From the NCBI RefSeq assembly GCF_000711965.1, contig NZ_JONS01000027.1:1-51295 (forward strand): 51,295 bases of DNA, read 5' to 3'. The stretch is from Actinomyces israelii DSM 43320 (GTDB lineage: Bacteria > Actinomycetota > Actinomycetes > Actinomycetales > Actinomycetaceae). Positions 25,742 through 34,659 of the stretch are shown piece by piece. Numbering within the stretch: the stretch's first letter is position 1; every line of letters begins with the position of its first letter. The notes under the pieces were generated by a model. That model searched no databases. It saw only the letters and a program-made list of their open reading frames with translations, and was not told where the DNA came from. The position numbers were made by a program, and so were the translations under genes.

Positions 25742-28250
25742 GCGTCACGAGCACCTGGGCGAAGCGCGCCGTCTGGGCCGGCGTCAGGTCGGGGACGTAG
25801 GCGCGCCCGATGGCTACGCCGACCGCTGCGAGGTCCACGACGTCGGGAACGGCCAGGTACATGGGGACCTTGCGCGGCTGGAACTTGCGCTTGAAGGCGT
25901 GCAGGGACCGGAAGCCGTAGGCGGGCTCGAGCAGGGAGGCAAGCAGGTCCAGCAGCGGGTCGAAGCGCGAGGCGCCGACGTCGTCGGTCCCGTCCCCGGT
26001 CAGGTCGCCGGAGGTCCCGGAGCGGGCCAGCGGCGCCCCCGACAGCGACAGCACCTCCAGGCCCTCGGCCTGGGCGTCCTGCGCGGCGCGGGCGATGAGG
26101 AACTCGATCGCCGGGCGCCACCCGCCCTCGCGGCGCCTCATGACGTCCAGGGTCAGGCCGACCACCTTGCCGCCCCGGTGCACGGGCATCCAGGAGGTCA
26201 CCGCGTGGACGGTGCCGCTCTCGTCGACGGCGAGCAGCAGGCGCGTGTCGTCGTCGTCGATCTCCTTCAGTCCGCCGAGCGTGAAACCCATCTCGGGCAG
26301 GGCCTTCTCCCCGACCCACCCCTGCGAGATCGCGCGGATCTGGTCGCGGCGGCCCTCCGGGGCGGTGCGCCACGTGGTCCACTCCGCCGTAATGCCCTCG
26401 CGGCGCGAGTGGTTGAGGGCGGTGCGCACGTCCTGAAAGGCCTTGCCCCTGAAGACGAGATCGGGCAGGTCGATGACCGCCTCCTCGGCGACCTGCAGGA
26501 CCGTCCACCCCCGGTCGCGGGCGGCGAGCATAGTGGGCTCGTGCACGGAGTACAGGGCGGGCACCAGCCCGGCCTCGGCGGCGAATGCGGTGAAGCCCTC
26601 GACGGCGGCCCTGGTGTCCTCGGGGCCGGCGGCGGCCGGGTCGCCCAGGGTCAGGGCGACGCCGGAGCCGGCCCGGTAGGCGAAGCCGGTGCGCCTGTCC
26701 TCGGCGATCCACGCCTCGTTGCCGGGCCAGGTGAGCATCCAGCCCAGCGTGCCGGCGCCGCGCGCCCGCACCAGGGCGATGAGGTCCTCCTGGTTGACGC
26801 GGGGGGTGATCGCAGGGTTGGTCATGGCCGCCCAGGTGCACGCGACAGCGGCGGTCCAGGCCAGGATGGGGAAGAACCAGGCCGCGAGGCCCGCCAGGGG
26901 GCCGACCGGGGTCAGCGGGGGTATGAGCAGGCCCTCGGCGGCGGTCGGCAGGAGCCGCACGAGGAAGTCGACCAGCAGGGCCACGGGCGTCGCGTCGGGC
27001 ACGAAGTCCTGCACCACGAGCGAGCCCAGGGCGACGCTGGCCACGGCGCAGACGAGCGCGGCGACCGCCCAGGTCCCGACCGCCTTGCGCACGACCCCGG
27101 CACGGGTGTGCAGCCGCAGGTGGTCGCGGTTCCACACGACCAGCAGCACAATGCCGAGGTTGAGCATGACGGGCACGGTGATGTGGTTCAGGCCGCCCCA
27201 GACGTTGTCCGGGCCGGAGATGATCACCGGGGTGCCGTCCTCCGGAACGAAGCTGCCATCGATCCGCAAGGTGTTGATCGACAGGACCGAGCACAGGGCC
27301 AGGAAGATCTGCAGGCCGATCGTGCCCAGGGCGGCTATGCGGCGCCCCCGGCGCAGGCCGTCGGCCAGGGCGAGCTGGAGCAGGAGCGGCATGAGGCTGA
27401 GGATGAGGGCGCCGGCGGCCGGCTGCGAGGCGCCGCCTTCGGGGACGACGCCGTAGCGGGCGCTGGCGAGCGGGCCGAGGTCCGAGCGCGTGACGGTGGC
27501 CAGAGTCAGCGTGAGCGACCAGCAGGCGACGAGCAGCGCCAGGAGGTTGCGGGACGAGCGGCGGGTGCGCGACATCCGGATGGAGGAGGCGGACCTTCGC
27601 CAGGCGACCGTCCCCAGGAGCAGGCCCGCCACGGCGGTGGTCAGGCGGGCGAAGGAGGCCGGAGTCCCGGTGACGGCGGTCTCCACCAGGAGGAAGACCA
27701 GGGTGGCCAGGCGGGTGCGGCGGCTCCAGGTGTGGTTCATCAGCGCCGTCGAGGCGAGCAGGGGGCCCAGGAGGAGGAGCGGGACCCCCGAGATCTGGTA
27801 GCGGGTCGTCAGGTGGCCCCAGGTGGGGGCGACGGCGCTGATGAGCGGGTGGGCGACCAGGGCGATGCCGACGCCGACGGCGTGGGGGAGGAAGGCGGAC
27901 AGAAGAAGGCGACGGGCACCGATGAAGCGCTCGAGGGCGATGCCGACGGTGAGCAGGGTGACCACGCCCGTCAGGGGGCCGAGGTGGGTCGCGCCCGCCC
28001 AGGCGGTCAGGAGGCTCCACAGGCGCAGGGGGCCGTCCGGGAACAGGTCGGCCGCGAGGGGGCTGTCCGAGATGCGCAGCGGCGAGACGTGGCCAGCGGC
28101 GGCCAGCGCCGCCGTGCTGAGCATGAGGAGCCCGGCGAGCACGGAGCAGACGCGTCCGCTCCGCAGCCAGGCAAGAGCGGTACGGGCGCTGGCGGCCATG
28201 CGCGGCGATATGTGCATCGCGAGTCGGGAGGTGCGGGAACGGGTCGACAT
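25734..28250 (-). CDS. MprF-like aminoacyl-phosphatidylglycerol synthase (DUF2156)
   Basis: 838 residues if started at ATG 28250 (MSTRSRTS); an ATG 12 nt further upstream and an open frame to 28307 exist, and no start has a strong ribosome site. The N-terminal about 480 residues contain many membrane helices. The C-terminal about 330 residues are the DUF2156 GNAT-like domain that moves an amino acid from aminoacyl-tRNA to phosphatidylglycerol (...WTVLQVAEEAVIDLPDLVFRGK, then RRREGGWRPAIEFLIARAAQDA and FDPLLDLLASLLEPAYGFRSLHAFKRKF). Such modification lowers surface charge and resists cationic peptides. Amino acid not predictable. Confidence 0.9.
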   Translation of the reverse strand: MSTRSRTSRLAMHISPRMAASARTALAWLRSGRVCSVLAGLLMLSTAALAAAGHVSPLRISDSPLAADLFPDGPLRLWSLLTAWAGATHLGPLTGVVTLLTVGIALERFIGARRLLLSAFLPHAVGVGIALVAHPLISAVAPTWGHLTTRYQISGVPLLLLGPLLASTALMNHTWSRRTRLATLVFLLVETAVTGTPASFARLTTAVAGLLLGTVAWRRSASSIRMSRTRRSSRNLLALLVACWSLTLTLATVTRSDLGPLASARYGVVPEGGASQPAAGALILSLMPLLLQLALADGLRRGRRIAALGTIGLQIFLALCSVLSINTLRIDGSFVPEDGTPVIISGPDNVWGGLNHITVPVMLNLGIVLLVVWNRDHLRLHTRAGVVRKAVGTWAVAALVCAVASVALGSLVVQDFVPDATPVALLVDFLVRLLPTAAEGLLIPPLTPVGPLAGLAAWFFPILAWTAAVACTWAAMTNPAITPRVNQEDLIALVRARGAGTLGWMLTWPGNEAWIAEDRRTGFAYRAGSGVALTLGDPAAAGPEDTRAAVEGFTAFAAEAGLVPALYSVHEPTMLAARDRGWTVLQVAEEAVIDLPDLVFRGKAFQDVRTALNHSRREGITAEWTTWRTAPEGRRDQIRAISQGWVGEKALPEMGFTLGGLKEIDDDDTRLLLAVDESGTVHAVTSWMPVHRGGKVVGLTLDVMRRREGGWRPAIEFLIARAAQDAQAEGLEVLSLSGAPLARSGTSGDLTGDGTDDVGASRFDPLLDLLASLLEPAYGFRSLHAFKRKFQPRKVPMYLAVPDVVDLAAVGVAIGRAYVPDLTPAQTARFAQVLVTHD

Positions 28251-28355
28251 ATATCCAATCATGGGGGATGAATCCAGTTCCCAACCTCCGCCTGGGGGAG
28301 GAGGCACATGCGCTTATTCTCATAGGGCGGCCGCCGGCTGCCGGCCCGCGCGGAG

Positions 28356-29633
28356 TCAGTCCTTGATGAAGTCGCGCAGGGCCGGCCCCTGGGCGCCGAC
28401 GCGCCACACGCGCCACCCGTCGATGTCCTGCGTGTGCTGGGCGGCGTTGGCGGCGGCTGAGGGGTCGCGGAAGCGCATACCGTTGGACAGGGTGATCACG
28501 CCGTCGGCGCTGAGCACCGCCTCATGGTGGATGCCGCGCCGCATGCGCTGCCACACGAGCGTCACCGGCGTATCGATCCGGGAGGCCACGGAGGCGAGCG
28601 CGGCCGCCGACTGCCCGCCGGAGGGCACGGTCGGCTGCGCCCCGAGGACAGGGGCCGCGGCGCGGTGGTTGCGGTCGACGCCTCCGGGGCTCGTGGCCGG
28701 CGACGCCGACTCCACCAGGCGCACTGTGGGCACGGTCACGTCGTTGGGGCCCGTCACCGCCTCGACCGCCTCGACGGGCTCCATCGGCTCGATGAGGGTG
28801 GTCGCGACGGCGGCCGCCGGGCCGACGGCCCTGGCGCGGGCGGCCCGGGACCGCTCGCCGCGTGCGCCCGCCGCCCGCACGCGCGCCGCCTCGACGTGCC
28901 CGGTCGCCGCCTCGACGCGCCCGCCGGGCGCCATGGGCGGGCGGTCCTTCTTGGCCGCGCGGGAGGTCCGGGTCCCCCGTCTCATGCTCGGCACCGGCAT
29001 GGTGGGGGCCGTCGTCGCGGCCTCGTTCTCCTTCGGCCGCTCCAGGGCCATGCGCGAGGCCCTGGCCACGAGGACCGCGCCGGAGCCGCCCAGGACGTCG
29101 TGGCGCACGGGCTCCAGCCCGACCAGCACGCGCCCGTCGGAGGCGGTGCGGACCTGCGCCTCCTGCACCTCGATGCCCGAGCACAGCAGCATCGCCAGGG
29201 CGGTCCGCACGTCGTCGTTGACCGCCATGGCGATCATGGTCAGCCGCGGGCTCGGCCCGGCGTTGATCGGCACCGTCTCGCGGAACTCGTCCCAGTCCTC
29301 CCGGAAGGACGTGCTCCCGCCCGGGTAGCGCGCGGCGAGGTCCGTCCACCCGCTCTGCGCGGCCGTGGCGGTGCGCGCCATGGCCGCGACGAGCGCGCCC
29401 GCGTCGAGGCGCTCGAGCAGCTCGACGCACATCACCTGGCTGGCAGCGTCCAGGGCGGTGAGCACGTCGGCGTCGCCCTCGCGCTCCCACACGATGGGGA
29501 AGACCGGGCGGCGCAGGACATCGACGAGCTGCCCGCGCACGGCCCCGAGCACGGTCTGACGCTGAGCAGCCTCGACGGGTTCCCCCAGGGCCGTCGCCTC
29601 TAGTCGGGTACCGGTGAGCTCGAACAGCGCCAT
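28356..29633 (-). CDS. Degenerate PD-(D/E)XK nuclease-like domain fused to RAMA modified-DNA reader
   Basis: 425 residues, AAAGG before ATG 29633. Residues about 1-175 look like the NucS/DUF91 nuclease fold: ADVLTALDAASQVMCVELL with D56, D62 and E71, then PRLTMIAMAVNDDVRTALAML. The lysine expected in the E-x-K step is Leu73, so cleavage is probably lost. Residues about 180-340 are a low-complexity Ala/Arg/Pro linker. The C-terminus (about 345-425) fits the RAMA domain: RMRRGIHHEAVLSADGVITL, GMRFRDPSAAANAA and DGWRVWRV. RAMA domains are predicted readers of modified DNA in restriction systems. No methylase is near. Confidence 0.72.
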   Translation of the reverse strand: MALFELTGTRLEATALGEPVEAAQRQTVLGAVRGQLVDVLRRPVFPIVWEREGDADVLTALDAASQVMCVELLERLDAGALVAAMARTATAAQSGWTDLAARYPGGSTSFREDWDEFRETVPINAGPSPRLTMIAMAVNDDVRTALAMLLCSGIEVQEAQVRTASDGRVLVGLEPVRHDVLGGSGAVLVARASRMALERPKENEAATTAPTMPVPSMRRGTRTSRAAKKDRPPMAPGGRVEAATGHVEAARVRAAGARGERSRAARARAVGPAAAVATTLIEPMEPVEAVEAVTGPNDVTVPTVRLVESASPATSPGGVDRNHRAAAPVLGAQPTVPSGGQSAAALASVASRIDTPVTLVWQRMRRGIHHEAVLSADGVITLSNGMRFRDPSAAANAAQHTQDIDGWRVWRVGAQGPALRDFIKD

Positions 29634-29706
29634 GACGTGCCTTTCTGGATCATCTCGGTCCTAACGGCGGCTCCACGGCGGTGACGCCGTCCGCTCCGCC
29701 ATCATC

Positions 29707-32202
29707 TCATGCCCACCACCGGTGTGGCATCACGGATCTCGGGGCGATGAGTGCTATGAGCCGACGACGGCGGGGCGCGCAGGTGGCGAGCGCCACACGA
29801 ACCCGTTTGAGAACGGTGACCAAATCGTTGCGATTCCTTGATTTCATCCGTCTCACGCGCCACTCGCTCCCCACCCGCCCCGGCAGTTCTGCCCTGAGCG
29901 AGAATCTCTCGGCAACAACCCGCGCGGCGAGCTCCTCGAGCTCGCGCGCCGCGGGCCCCGACTCGGGACCCGGCATGAGCCCCGACAGGTACTCGGCGAT
30001 CGCCTCGGGCGTCAGGGCCCGGGGCCCCTGGCCGGGCGGCTCGCCCGGGCGCCGCCCCAGCAGGCCCAGGTCAACGGCGGTGGCCAGGACCTCCTCCCAG
30101 GCCGCGCAGGCCGGCGCATCGCCCGAGGCCGCCTCCCGACGACGGCGCCGGCGCTGCCACCACCGCAGGGCGCCGGGGCCGGCCGCGGCGAGCGCGCCCG
30201 CCAGGACGACGGCCGGCAGGAGGGGGCGGGCACCGCCGCCCTCCGCGGAGCCGGCGCCCGCAGGGCCGGCCCCCTCCGGCCAGGCCGTCGCGGTCGGGCC
30301 GGAAGGGGCCGCGGTCGTCGCCCCCGGCTGGGGCGTGTCGGCGGAGGGCGCCTCGGCCCGCGCCCCGGCACCACCGGGCGTCGGCTCGAAGGCCACCCAG
30401 CCGACGTCGTCGATCCACACCTCGGGCCAGGCGTGCAGGTCCCGTCCGGAGACGGCCGTCATAGCGCCCTCGCCGCCGGCGCGCGAGGCGTAGCCGATGG
30501 CGATGCGCGTGGGGATGCCGAGGCTGCGGGCCATGAGGGTGAAGGCGGCGCTGTAGTGGATGCAGTAGCCGTGGCGCTCGGCCAGGAAGGCCTCCACGGT
30601 CGCCGTCGGGCTCCCGGGGGCGGCGGCGACCGAGGCGCCGGACGCGGTCGCCCCTCCCGCGCCGCCGTCGAAGCCGCCCGGGGCTGACTCGTCGTAGACG
30701 AAGCCGTTGCCGTGAAACCACGCGGCCAGGGCGGCCGCCCTGGTGGCGTTGTCGGCGCCGTCCGCGCCCGCCGCGCCGAGCGCCTCCGCGGCGGCGTCCC
30801 GGACGGCCGGGCTCTCCCCGGGCAGCGCGGTGTAGGGGGCGAGCGTCTCGGCGGCGGGGGCGGCGGGGCCCACGGGCGGGTCCGCCTGGGGGCGGCCGGT
30901 CGCGTCGGCGACGGCGGACCACCCGTAGGCGGTGTAGGCGGTGCCCGGCCGGGCCGAGGCGCCGGTCGAGATCGCCGTGCTCGTCCCGGCCACCCACTGC
31001 CAGTCCTCCGGGGACAGCGTCGGGGCGGCCGCGGCGGTCGGGTCGGCCGAGGCGCCGTCGTCGCCCGCGGGCCCCACCAGGGCGGTGGACTGCAGCAGCG
31101 GCAGGCGCCGGCCGGCCAGGCCCCGGACGCGCACGAGGACCCGCGGCAGCTGGTCGGAGGGGACCGGGGCGCCAGCGGCCGCCAGCGCCCCGCCGGCCGT
31201 CAGGGCGTGCGCGCCGGTCGGCGTCGTCAGGCGCGAGAGCGCGGTGACGCCCTCGGTCTCGGTCAGGGGGTCCCAGCTCTGCCCGTCGAGGTCGCGGACG
31301 ACGGCGAGGGTGAAGCGCAGGCTCGCGCCCTCGGGGAAGCCGGTGCCGCCGTACTCGAAAGCGGTGGCCGTCGAGCCGCGCACAAGGTCCTGGTTCAGGG
31401 TGAGGCTGGTGTCAGGGACGGTGGCGGGCTGGTCCGGCGCGTGGCGCCAGGGCTGGTCGGGGACGGCCGGGGCGAGGCGGAGGGCGCCCGCCGCCAGGCC
31501 GAGCGCGGCGGCCAGGACGCAGGCGCGCCCGCCGGCGCGCACGAGGGCTCGGCCCGCGCGGGTCCTCGGCGGCAGGCCCGCGTACCGGGGCGCCGCAGGA
31601 GCGGCGGAGCCCACGAGCAGGACCAGGCACACGGCGGCCACGAGGACCGACCGCGCGGGCGGGGCCTGCCCCACCACGAGGCCGGGGACGAGCAGGGTGC
31701 CGGCGGGTATGAACCCGCTGGCCCCGACGGCGTCCCCGCTGCCGGCGCTCATGAGCACGCAGGCCCAGGCGAACAGGAGGCTGACGAGCACGACGACGGA
31801 GGCCACGGCCGGGGTGGCCTCCAGCGGCGCCACGCCCTGGCGGATGGCCGCGCCCGCCTCCCCGAGCCGTTCGAAGGGGGCCGCGCGCCAGGGAGCCAGG
31901 CCCGTCGCGGACCTGATGGCCAGCACGGTCGGGACGGCGCCGGCCACGAGGCCGAGCACGACGGCGACCAGGACGCGGTTGGGCCAGATGGTGCGCGCGG
32001 CCCCGGCCGCCCCCAGGGTCAGGGCGGCGACGAGCAGACTCTGGCCGATCCAGGGGCCGGGGCTGAGGACCACGTCGAGAACCCGCAGGCCGTTGCCCCA
32101 CAAGGCGGTGATGAGGACGGCGGCCAGCAGCGGCTGCCAGCGGACGGGCTCGGCGGGCGGGGTGCCGGGGGGCGCGGCGCCGATGCGGTCGGGGCGGGTC
32201 AC
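29707..32202 (-). CDS. TgpA-type transmembrane transglutaminase-like protein (DUF3488)
   Basis: 831 residues, GTG start overlapping the DUF58 stop by 4 nt. Several N-terminal helices, then an extracytoplasmic transglutaminase-like domain with Cys in HGYCIHYSAAFTLMARSLGIP, His in DLHAWPEVWI and Asp in DDVGWVAFEP, a Pro/Ala/Thr-rich linker, one more helix (ALAAAGPGALRWW) and a cytoplasmic tail. Third gene of the moxR-DUF58-tgpA operon; the family is linked to wall or envelope protein processing, substrate unknown. Confidence 0.93.
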   Translation of the reverse strand: MTRPDRIGAAPPGTPPAEPVRWQPLLAAVLITALWGNGLRVLDVVLSPGPWIGQSLLVAALTLGAAGAARTIWPNRVLVAVVLGLVAGAVPTVLAIRSATGLAPWRAAPFERLGEAGAAIRQGVAPLEATPAVASVVVLVSLLFAWACVLMSAGSGDAVGASGFIPAGTLLVPGLVVGQAPPARSVLVAAVCLVLLVGSAAPAAPRYAGLPPRTRAGRALVRAGGRACVLAAALGLAAGALRLAPAVPDQPWRHAPDQPATVPDTSLTLNQDLVRGSTATAFEYGGTGFPEGASLRFTLAVVRDLDGQSWDPLTETEGVTALSRLTTPTGAHALTAGGALAAAGAPVPSDQLPRVLVRVRGLAGRRLPLLQSTALVGPAGDDGASADPTAAAAPTLSPEDWQWVAGTSTAISTGASARPGTAYTAYGWSAVADATGRPQADPPVGPAAPAAETLAPYTALPGESPAVRDAAAEALGAAGADGADNATRAAALAAWFHGNGFVYDESAPGGFDGGAGGATASGASVAAAPGSPTATVEAFLAERHGYCIHYSAAFTLMARSLGIPTRIAIGYASRAGGEGAMTAVSGRDLHAWPEVWIDDVGWVAFEPTPGGAGARAEAPSADTPQPGATTAAPSGPTATAWPEGAGPAGAGSAEGGGARPLLPAVVLAGALAAAGPGALRWWQRRRRRREAASGDAPACAAWEEVLATAVDLGLLGRRPGEPPGQGPRALTPEAIAEYLSGLMPGPESGPAARELEELAARVVAERFSLRAELPGRVGSEWRVRRMKSRNRNDLVTVLKRVRVALATCAPRRRRLIALIAPRSVMPHRWWA

Positions 32203-33476
32203 CGATTCTCACCCCGAGCCGTACCCGCGTCCCCGGAGAGCTCGGCGCCCGCGGGGACCGTGCGCACCCGCCACTCCGCGGGCGATCCTCCAGCCGGCCC
32301 GGCGGCCGGCCCGACCAGGACGAGCTCGCCCGCCGCGCGCGGGGCGGCCAGCCCCCGCCCGACGTCGGCGAGCGCGGCCGTCCCGGTGATGACGACGTCG
32401 GGCGCGCCGTCCCCCTGCGCCCCGGGCTCCCGGGGCGCCGGCTCCCGGGCCCCGGGCTCCTGCGGCCCGGCCACGGCCTCCGCCAGGGCGAGGGCCTCCA
32501 GCAGGGGCGCGATCCCGCCGCGCTCGCCGGCGTCGGCCTCCACGAGCCGCCGACCGAGCACCAGACGCACATCCGCGCCGGTGGACTCCCAGGCCCGCAG
32601 CACCCCGGCGGCGAGGCTGACGGCCGTCTCGAAGGCGTCCGCCTCCGCACCGGGCCGGGTCCGCCGTTGGAGGCGGTCCGCGCCGTAGGAGCCTGCGCGG
32701 GTGTCGAGCGCCACGGTGAGCCGCGCGCGGGTGCGGCGCTCGGCGTCGACGACGACGAGGCGGTCGAGCCGGGCGGACTGGCGCCAGTGCACCGAGGACA
32801 GATGGTCGCCGCGCCGGTAGTCGCGCAGGCCCGTGAGGTCCTCGCCCCGGTCGGCGCGCAGGAGGTCGGCGGGGACGACCCCACTCACCGGCAGGCCGGG
32901 CGCCGCCAGCGGCCGCGGGAGGACGAGCACATCCAGGGCCGCCCCGAGCGGCAGGCGGACCCGCCACAGACCGAGCGGGTCGGTGAAGGCCAGGGTGCGC
33001 GCCTCCAGGCGGCACCGGCCGCGCCGAGGCAGCGTGAGCACCAGGTCGCCGCGCCCCTCGACGAGGGGCCGCAGCTCGCGATGCCCCGGGACGCGCCACA
33101 GAACCCAGACGGGATGGCTGCGACCCGTGCGGCCGAGCACGAGGCCCCAGCGGGCCGGCTCTCCGGCCTGGACGCGCGCGGGTCCGGCCGGCCGCGGGCA
33201 CCGCCGGGCGACCGTGACGGTGCGGGCCGCCGCCGTCAGGCAGGCCGCCGCCAGGGCGGCCGCCGCGACGCAGGCCAGGAGGAGCCCGGCGCCGCGCACC
33301 AGGCCCACCCCCCAGCGGTGGCCGGCGCCGGTCAGCATCGCAGCGACGACGAGGAGCCAGGCCCCGTGCGCGGTCGGGGCGATCCACGGCCGGCGATGCG
33401 CCCGTGGTGCTCTGCATGCCCGCGGTGCGCCGCCCCGGGCGCGGCTGCGGGCGGCCGTCGTCGTCCTGGCCCCCAC
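32199..33476 (-). CDS. DUF58 domain protein
   Basis: 425 residues from GTG 33476, which has AGGAGGTGA 6-13 nt upstream overlapping the moxR stop. Two N-terminal membrane helices (AWLLVVAAMLTGAG; LLLACVAAAALAAACLTAA), then the DUF58 core: TDPLGLWRVR, LRDYRRGDHLSSVHWRQSARLDRLVV, a vWA-like fold. DUF58 proteins act with MoxR AAA ATPases as chaperone-like partners. Sits between moxR and tgpA with 4-nt spacing and 4-nt overlap. Confidence 0.93.
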   Translation of the reverse strand: MGARTTTAARSRARGGAPRACRAPRAHRRPWIAPTAHGAWLLVVAAMLTGAGHRWGVGLVRGAGLLLACVAAAALAAACLTAAARTVTVARRCPRPAGPARVQAGEPARWGLVLGRTGRSHPVWVLWRVPGHRELRPLVEGRGDLVLTLPRRGRCRLEARTLAFTDPLGLWRVRLPLGAALDVLVLPRPLAAPGLPVSGVVPADLLRADRGEDLTGLRDYRRGDHLSSVHWRQSARLDRLVVVDAERRTRARLTVALDTRAGSYGADRLQRRTRPGAEADAFETAVSLAAGVLRAWESTGADVRLVLGRRLVEADAGERGGIAPLLEALALAEAVAGPQEPGAREPAPREPGAQGDGAPDVVITGTAALADVGRGLAAPRAAGELVLVGPAAGPAGGSPAEWRVRTVPAGAELSGDAGTARGENR

Positions 33477-33480
33477 GCCG

Positions 33481-34449
33481 TCACCTCCTGGGCACGGGGA
33501 CGGAGGCGACGTGGCGGGCCAGGGCGCTCGCCGCGGCCTCGGAGGCCTCGGCGTCGGAGGCCTGGCGGCCCGCGGGCACGAGGCGGTGGGCGAGCACGCC
33601 GGGAGCGGCCAGCGCGACGTCGTCGGGCGAGACGTAGGACCGGCCCTCCATGGCCGCACCGGCCCGGGCCATGGCGAGCAGGTGCAGGCCGGCGCGCGGG
33701 CTCGCCCCCAGGGCGAGGTCGGGGTCGGCGCGCGTGGCGGCGACGATGCCGACGACGTAGTCGGCGACGGCGGGGGCGACGTGCAGGCCGGCCACGGCCC
33801 GGCGCGCGCGGGCGGCGTCGGCGGCGGTGACGACCGGCGCGAGGTCGTCGGCCGGGTCGGTGCCTGCGCGCGCCAGGAGCATGGCGGACTCCGCGTCGGG
33901 GCCGGGGTAGCCGATGGCCAGGCGGGTCATGAAGCGGTCGCGCTGGGCCTCGGGCAGGCGGAAGGTGCCCTCCATGTCCAGGGGGTTCTGGGTGGCGACC
34001 ACCATGAAGGGGTCGGGCAGGTCGAGGGTGCGCCCCTCCACGCTGACGCGCCCCTCCCCCATGGCCTCCAGGAGCGCGGACTGGGTGCGCGGGGTGGCGC
34101 GGTTGATCTCGTCGGCGACGACGATGCCGGCGAAGACCGGCCCGGGGTGGAAGCGGAACTCCCGGGCGGCCTGGTCGTAGACGGACAAGCCGGTGACGTC
34201 GGTGGGCATGAGGTCGGCGGTGAACTGGATACGGGAGGCGGTCAGGTCCAGGCAGCGGGCCAGGCTCAGCGCGAGGGTCGTCTTGCCGACGCCGGGCACA
34301 TCCTCGACCAGGAGGTGGCCGCCGGCGAGGAAGGTGGCGATGGCGGTGCCGACCGCCTCCGGCTTGCCGACGACCACGGTCTCAATGCGCGAGCGCAGGG
34401 CGTCGACGAGTGAGCGCAGGGCGTCTGGGCCGAAGGGGGCGGGACTCAT
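33481..34449 (-). CDS. MoxR-family AAA ATPase
   Basis: 322 residues from ATG 34449; the frame is open to 34500 but that part lies in the intergenic repeat. Walker A VEDVPGVGKTTLA, Walker B IVVADEINRATPRTQSALLEAM and sensor ATQNPLDMEGTFRLPEAQRDRF are classic MoxR. First gene of the operon with DUF58 and TgpA; presumed ATP-driven chaperone for envelope protein maturation. Confidence 0.95.
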   Translation of the reverse strand: MSPAPFGPDALRSLVDALRSRIETVVVGKPEAVGTAIATFLAGGHLLVEDVPGVGKTTLALSLARCLDLTASRIQFTADLMPTDVTGLSVYDQAAREFRFHPGPVFAGIVVADEINRATPRTQSALLEAMGEGRVSVEGRTLDLPDPFMVVATQNPLDMEGTFRLPEAQRDRFMTRLAIGYPGPDAESAMLLARAGTDPADDLAPVVTAADAARARRAVAGLHVAPAVADYVVGIVAATRADPDLALGASPRAGLHLLAMARAGAAMEGRSYVSPDDVALAAPGVLAHRLVPAGRQASDAEASEAAASALARHVASVPVPRR

Positions 34450-34487
34450 GGGCACATCCTGCCGCACGGCTCCGCCCGCCTCTCGCC

Positions 34488-34556
34488 GAGATCGGTTCAT
34501 CTCCGGCTCGAGATCGGTCCGGTGAACCGATCTCGACGCGGAATACGACCGATCTC
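34488..34556. repeat. GAGATCGGT two-armed repeat (direct pair plus inverted pair)
   Basis: GAGATCGGT at 34488 and 34510, then ACCGATCTC at 34526 and 34548, both with a 22-nt period; a short run of AATCTCGGCG direct repeats follows to about 34580. It can form a long hairpin. Located between ppdK's 3' end and the moxR start. Confidence 0.93.
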
Positions 34557-34659
34557 GGCGAATCTCGGCGAATCTCGGCGAAGAGGAGGGGAAGGCGGGG
34601 CCGGGCGGGGCGCTACGACCGCGCCCCGCCCGGCCCCGCCGCCTCAGCGGCTCACGGCC

